NCBI GenBank assembly: GCA_964491395.1 | Contig: CAZBGI010000097.1 | Span: forward strand, 1-11,253 | Origin: SKVR01 sp964491395 | GTDB taxonomy: Bacteria > Bacteroidota > Bacteroidia > Bacteroidales > UBA7960 | DNA: 11,253 nucleotides | Direction of reading: 5' to 3' | In this document: one piece after another, positions 7,696 to 11,253 of the stretch | Layout: each line of letters opens with the position of its first letter | Position numbering within the stretch: the first letter of the stretch is position 1 | The notes under the pieces: model-generated | What the model was told of the DNA's origin: nothing | The model's database searches: none | The model's input: only the letters and a program-made list of their open reading frames with translations | Position numbers and translations under genes: made by a program

Positions 7696-7707
7696 AGCGC
7701 AAGGGAT

Positions 7708-9324
7708 TTAAGATTTTTTCTCTCTTTTGGTTACAACATCGGTGACGATATCCAGATAGGACTTTCGCTCCTTCTCCAAATCGTACCTCATCAGTTTATA
7801 ATGTTCCTGCGAAAGGCCTTTGGTAAGACTCCAGGTCATGATTATCAAAATAATGGTAAAGGGCAGACCCGTGGTGATCGCGGCCGTTTGCAGGGCTCCC
7901 AGTCCTCCGCCAATAAGCAATACAGCAGCCACTCCACCTTCAGTGAGGGCCCAGAAAATTCTTTGTGCAACCGGAGCATCCAGTTTACCGCCGGCTGTAA
8001 GGCTGTCAATCACCAGTGAGCCGGAGTCGGAAGAAGTTACAAAGAAGCTGATCACCAGGACAATGCCAACAACCGAAGTGAAAGCTCCAATGGGAAATTG
8101 ATCCAGCAAAACGTATAGTGAAGTGGCCACGTTGTTTTGCACCGCTTCGGTAATATTGGCCAAACCGTTCAATTCAAGAAAAAGAGCGGATCCACCAAAA
8201 GCCGATAACCACAAAAATGTCAGGATGGTAGGCACGATCAATACCCCCAGGATAAACTCGCGGATGGTGCGTCCACGGGAGATTCGTGCAATAAACATCC
8301 CCACAAAAGGCGACCAGCTGATCCACCAGGCCCAGTAAAAAACGGTCCAGCTCTTTTGCCAGTCAGACTGGGTATAGGTTTCGGTCCAGAAACTCAATTC
8401 GAAGAAATTTTGCAGATACCCTCCGATATTTTGTACAAAAGAGCTGAAGATGAAAAGCGAAGGACCCACAATGAGCATAAACAACAGGAAGAAAGCGCCA
8501 ATAATGATGTTGAGCTGACTTAAGCGTTTTACCCCATGGCTCAGTCCGGCCACCACCGAACCGGTAGCAGCAAGGGTAATAATACCAATAAGGATTACCT
8601 GCATATTGGTAGTATCTGACCAACCCAGCAAATGATGAAGACCTGCACTTACCTGCTGTACTCCCATTCCCAGCGAGGTAGCAAGGCCAAAAAGCGTCGC
8701 TACAACGGCCAATACATTAATGGTTTTCCCCAGCTTTCCGTGAATTCCTTCCCCAATCAGAGGATGAAAAACTGAACTGATGGTGAGGGGTAGCTTCTTG
8801 TTGAATGTAAAAAAAGCAAGCGACATTCCCACCAGGGCGTAAATACCCCATGCATGAAGGCCCCAGTGTAAAAAAGTAAACTGCATTGACTTTCGGGCTG
8901 CTTCTACAGTTTCTCCGGGCCCTGAGGGCGGACTCACATAATGCAAAACCGGTTCACCCACACTCCAGAATAATATTCCGATTCCCATGCCTGCACTGAA
9001 CAACATGGCAAACCACGAAGCCTTTTTAAACTCGGGTTTGGCCGTTCGGCCTCCCAACCGGATATTTCCAAACTTACTGAATGCAATGGAAAGAGAGAAT
9101 ATCAGAAAAAGATTGACAGCCAACACAAAAAACCAACCCCCAAACTCAGAAATACTGTCTTGTACACTGGCAAAAATCCTTTCCATGGGCTCTCCCACCA
9201 ACAAAGTAATGGCAATAAAAAACACGATTAAAACAGTTGCGGGCCAAAAAACCCAGGGATCTATTTCAAAGTATTTGTTGGTTTTGGGAGGTACGGTTAC
9301 TTTTTCTTCCTTCGTTTTTTTCAT
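7708..9324 (-). CDS. BCCT-family betaine/choline/carnitine transporter
   Basis: This 538-residue inner-membrane secondary transporter has about 12 membrane segments and the LeuT-type fold of the family. Glycine-rich MGIG (113-116) lies in the TM3 signature AGMGIGILFW. Residues W154, W159 and Y162 in the HWGLHAWGIY segment, and W334 in WAWWISWSPF (W337 is the second conserved Trp), match the BetP aromatic cage W189/W194/Y197/W374. MGIG rather than a substituted motif favours a betaine-like substrate. T430-S431, in FFVTSSDSG, match the BetP sodium ligands T467-S468, so transport is probably sodium-driven. The C-terminal tail is only about 33 charged residues and the N-terminal tail about 25, shorter than the osmosensing tails of BetP. 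First gene of the operon; ATG 9324 has no Shine-Dalgarno, and a TACATTTG promoter element lies about 70 bp upstream. Choline or carnitine cannot be excluded. Confidence 0.95.
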   Translation of the reverse strand: MKKTKEEKVTVPPKTNKYFEIDPWVFWPATVLIVFFIAITLLVGEPMERIFASVQDSISEFGGWFFVLAVNLFLIFSLSIAFSKFGNIRLGGRTAKPEFKKASWFAMLFSAGMGIGILFWSVGEPVLHYVSPPSGPGETVEAARKSMQFTFLHWGLHAWGIYALVGMSLAFFTFNKKLPLTISSVFHPLIGEGIHGKLGKTINVLAVVATLFGLATSLGMGVQQVSAGLHHLLGWSDTTNMQVILIGIITLAATGSVVAGLSHGVKRLSQLNIIIGAFFLLFMLIVGPSLFIFSSFVQNIGGYLQNFFELSFWTETYTQSDWQKSWTVFYWAWWISWSPFVGMFIARISRGRTIREFILGVLIVPTILTFLWLSAFGGSALFLELNGLANITEAVQNNVATSLYVLLDQFPIGAFTSVVGIVLVISFFVTSSDSGSLVIDSLTAGGKLDAPVAQRIFWALTEGGVAAVLLIGGGLGALQTAAITTGLPFTIILIIMTWSLTKGLSQEHYKLMRYDLEKERKSYLDIVTDVVTKREKKS

Positions 9325-9391
9325 ATCAACTAGTGTAAAATATTAACCATAAAAAATTATAATAATCTCTTAATTTTGACAGTTTTTCAGA

Positions 9392-9399
9392 CAAATGTA
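9392..9399 (-). promoter_or_regulatory. -7 promoter element for the BCCT-Usp-OpuAC operon
   Basis: On the minus strand this reads TACATTTG, a full match to the Bacteroidota TAnnTTTG consensus. It would give a leader of about 60 nt before the BCCT start at 9324. No clear -33 TTTG is seen at the expected distance. Confidence 0.45.
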
Positions 9400-9440
9400 C
9401 AAAAAGGTTTTTTTAGAAAAAAGTCGGATAAATTATGCTT

Positions 9441-9468
9441 TTTATCTTTGCATGTTTATCTTTGCATC
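9441..9468 (+). promoter_or_regulatory. tandemly duplicated -7 elements upstream of the porin
   Basis: A 14-bp unit TTTATCTTTGCATS occurs twice head to tail (9441-9454 and 9455-9468), so two TATCTTTG elements matching TAnnTTTG lie at 9443-9450 and 9457-9464. Either would start transcription near 9457-9475 and leave a leader of about 275-290 nt before the porin ATG. -33 elements are not clear. Confidence 0.45.
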
Positions 9469-9576
9469 GCGAATCGGCTACAAAACACAAGTCAATTCAC
9501 CCTTCAACACAGATAACCATCTGACTTTTAAGCCGATTACTAAAGTTCTTCAACATCTTTATTGTTTAATTAAAGC

Positions 9577-9591
9577 ATTTGTATTACAAAT
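9577..9591. promoter_or_regulatory. perfect 7-1-7 inverted repeat in the porin leader
   Basis: ATTTGTA-T-TACAAAT is an exact dyad of two 7-bp arms around one base. This spacing resembles Fur/PerR/Zur-type boxes, but the sequence does not match a specific box I know. If either plus-strand promoter is used, the dyad lies in the transcribed leader, which fits a roadblock operator or simple chance. Confidence 0.25.
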
Positions 9592-9621
9592 AGCTGCTTT
9601 ACTGTAAAGCCAAACCATAAA

Positions 9622-9663
9622 AAGTTGCAAGAACACGCTACCTGACAGCCCAGGCTGTAACTT
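9622..9663 (+). promoter_or_regulatory. leader hairpin upstream of the porin
   Basis: AAGTTGCA (9622-9629) pairs with TGTAACTT (9656-9663) with one G-T wobble, while an inner ACAGC..GCTGT hairpin (9645-9658) overlaps its right arm, so the two are mutually exclusive at the edge. TTTCTTTTA follows. This could be an attenuator-like leader or a weak terminator for a short leader transcript; the function is not established. Confidence 0.25.
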
Positions 9664-9749
9664 TCTTTTACATAACATCCTCCCGGGCACCATTACCTAT
9701 TGTTTGTTTTATGTAACAATTATCATATTATTCATTAATCAATAAATCT

Positions 9750-11012
9750 ATGAGGAATTTTACAAACTATTTTAGGTCAAAACTTTTAATGCTTTTTTTT
9801 GCAGGTCTTATCTCGTTTCCTTCCCTCGCGCAGGATACAGAAGATGAGGACTATCTTAAATTAGGAGGGGCATTTCGACTCAATGTAGTCAGCCAGAACT
9901 ATGAAAGTGAACCCACTGCAACAAGTACGTATGCCACTTTTGATACCTGGAGACTCAATGTGGCAGCTCGTTACAGTGGTGTTGTACTCGACTTTGAGTA
10001 CCGTTTTTACCCCACTTTTAACACCCATTTTATCCACCATGGTTTTCTGGGGTACAATTTTTCAGAAAACCTGGAAATGCAGCTGGGAGTAACGCAGGTT
10101 CCGTTTGGCAACCTCACTTACAACTCTCACAGCTGGTGGTTCCTCATCCCTTATTATTTAGGGCTGGAAGATGACTATGATATGGGTATCAAATTTAACT
10201 ATGCGGCTTCAGAGAAGTTAAACCTTTCTTTTGCCTATTTCAGGCAACCCGAGCCGGCGGGTCCGGCTTATGGCAGCGCCAGTTTTGGAGGTCCGGGAGC
10301 AGGAACTTACTCGTATAATATAATACCTGACAATACCGGTGTACTCTCAGAATCAGGAGCTACCTCTTCTATTCGCGAAATGAACCAGTTGAACCTGCGT
10401 GCCGCTTATGAAATAATTGAGGGTACAACACTTGGCATTTCCGGCCAGCTCCAGGGAGTTTACAATTCTGTATTGCAGGAAACAGACTACGGCAATGCAT
10501 GGGCTGTTCATCTAAACTCCGATTTCTCCGATTTCAACCTTAAGCTACAATATACATCTTACGACTATAAAGCGCGCGACGATGATGGCAACACCCTTGA
10601 CCGGGTGCAAATGGGAGCCTATGGCGACCCATACTATGGTGACGGTGTTGCGGCAAGAGGCAGCCTTATAACAGCAGGATTAGCCTATACCATTGGGGTG
10701 GACTGGGGCCCTGTCAGCAGTGTACAACCCTATTTTGACTATTCCATTATGATGAAAGATGGCGCATTAAATGTAAATGAGAATTCTTATGACTTTGAAA
10801 ACTCTCTGATGGTTGTTCCTGGTTTTCTGATTACCGCGGGAAACATTTACACCTATGTTGATTTTGCTTTAGGCAAGAACCATCCCTGGCTCACCGACTC
10901 TTTTGGTACCGGAATGGGTGCGGGGCACTTAAATGAGCAGGGAGAGCCGCTGCCCCTGGAAGACCTGGACTGGAACCTGCGATTCAACATTAATATTGGC
11001 TACTATTTTTAA
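9750..11012 (+). CDS. outer-membrane beta-barrel porin-like protein
   Basis: This 420-residue protein is predicted to sit in the outer membrane. A Sec signal peptide spans about 1-27, with a hydrophobic core (12-23) and cleavage at SLA-Q. The mature part alternates polar and hydrophobic residues in many short amphipathic strands, is rich in Tyr, Phe, Gly and Asn, and ends in GYYF, the terminal aromatic residue recognised by the BAM machinery. These traits fit a channel of the general or phosphate-selective (OprP/OprO-like) porin type; the segment QLGVTQVPFG near residue 112 resembles that group. No plug domain or TonB box is seen, so a TonB receptor is unlikely. ATG 9750 is chosen because it gives the complete signal peptide. 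It is transcribed divergently from the BCCT operon, suggesting but not proving a shared role in solute entry. The substrate is unknown. Confidence 0.8.
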   Translation: MRNFTNYFRSKLLMLFFAGLISFPSLAQDTEDEDYLKLGGAFRLNVVSQNYESEPTATSTYATFDTWRLNVAARYSGVVLDFEYRFYPTFNTHFIHHGFLGYNFSENLEMQLGVTQVPFGNLTYNSHSWWFLIPYYLGLEDDYDMGIKFNYAASEKLNLSFAYFRQPEPAGPAYGSASFGGPGAGTYSYNIIPDNTGVLSESGATSSIREMNQLNLRAAYEIIEGTTLGISGQLQGVYNSVLQETDYGNAWAVHLNSDFSDFNLKLQYTSYDYKARDDDGNTLDRVQMGAYGDPYYGDGVAARGSLITAGLAYTIGVDWGPVSSVQPYFDYSIMMKDGALNVNENSYDFENSLMVVPGFLITAGNIYTYVDFALGKNHPWLTDSFGTGMGAGHLNEQGEPLPLEDLDWNLRFNINIGYYF

Positions 11013-11034
11013 TATTCACCTTAAAATACTACAA

Positions 11035-11163
11035 AGATGAACTGAGCCATGACAATGCTATTGACACACACGCGGATGATTATAATTTCGCAGTACCAGC
11101 AAAAAGTACAATACGGATATTGCTGGCGAGTTCCATCTAATCTATTAACTAACAAATTATAAA
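11035..11163 (+). repeat. unrecognised ~130-bp repeat, copy B
   Basis: It starts 22 nt after the porin stop codon. It shares with copy A the AGATGAAC.GAGCCATGA.AAT start, an identical 24-bp core (11061-11084), the TGGCGAG.TCCATCT end (11124-11138) and the linker ending CAAATTATAAA. The ends pair better here than in copy A: AGATG/CATCT, AACT/AGTT and GCC/GGC. The middle (about 11090-11115) is different from copy A, so conserved ends and core surround a variable segment. The frame seen in copy A is closed here by TGA at the third codon. Confidence 0.7.
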
Positions 11164-11253
11164 CAGATGAACCGAGCCATAACAAAGATTTTGACACGCA
11201 CGCGGATGATTATATTATCGTAATAACTCCAAAACACTTGTGTCGGTTATTGT
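11164..11253 (+). repeat. unrecognised ~130-bp repeat, copy C (cut by window end)
   Basis: It follows copy B directly, with a period of 130 bp. It opens CAGATGAACCGAGCCAT, keeps the core with one change out of 24 (11191-11214) and has a middle segment unlike A and B. The window ends at GGTTATTGT, where the TGGCGAG right arm would follow by comparison with copy A. It is therefore probably a complete unit that runs past the window, perhaps with more units beyond. Confidence 0.65.

Larger units (their letters stand above)
9325..9749. other. divergent control region between BCCT operon and porin
   Basis: This 425-bp region has no convincing gene; the 70-codon frame from 9395 to 9607 has no recognisable features and overlaps the promoter elements. 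It holds a minus-strand promoter element (9392-9399), twin plus-strand elements (9443-9464), a 7-1-7 dyad (9577-9591) and a leader hairpin (9622-9663). Another TAATTTTG match on the plus strand lies at 9371-9378. Confidence 0.6.

Noticed and set aside
9395..9607. 70-codon frame between BCCT and porin
   Set aside because: It overlaps promoter elements on both strands, lacks a recognisable domain and sits in very A/T-rich control DNA.
11035..11253. CRISPR array or integron attC sites for the tandem repeats
   Set aside because: The 130-bp period, the long unit, the lack of short identical repeats and the absence of cas genes rule out CRISPR. No GTTRRRY/RYYYAAC boxes or integrase are seen.

Overview
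The window looks like a chromosomal segment from a member of the Bacteroidota, probably a salt-exposed or marine Bacteroidales-type organism. Three things point there. Genes start without clear Shine-Dalgarno sequences. Several intergenic regions carry the TAnnTTTG promoter element typical of the phylum. The protein families also fit: a short-lipobox lipoprotein, a C-terminal-aromatic outer-membrane barrel and a DbpA-tailed DEAD-box helicase. The lineage is inferred from style, not from a marker gene.

Layout. Positions 1-503 are a gene-free leader with a good promoter candidate at 196-203 and a hairpin just before the start of a DEAD-box RNA helicase (504-2162, +). A strong intrinsic terminator follows. 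The next 889 bp (2163-3051) hold no convincing gene but are full of repeats: a nested palindromic REP-like cluster (2327-2530), one copy of an unrecognised ~104-130 bp element (2608-2740) and a second terminator-like hairpin related to the first. A P-type cation ATPase (3052-5742, +) comes next and ends at a terminator in a convergent intergenic region.

On the minus strand is a tight three-gene operon, read 9324 to 5888: a BCCT-family betaine/choline/carnitine transporter, a tandem-domain universal stress protein and an OpuAC/ProX-type glycine-betaine-binding lipoprotein. Gaps are 12 and 14 nt. No ABC ATPase or permease is present. A divergent 425-bp region (9325-9749) with promoters on both strands separates this operon from an outer-membrane beta-barrel protein (9750-11012, +). 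Two further head-to-tail copies of the unrecognised repeat follow; the last is cut by the window end.

How it may work together (inference): the BCCT carrier would import a compatible solute across the inner membrane, the lipoprotein would bind it in the periplasm, the stress protein could tune the system, and the divergent porin could pass solute through the outer membrane. The P-type ATPase would handle inorganic cations. The most unusual points are the orphan binding protein in a secondary-transporter operon and the undescribed repeat family.
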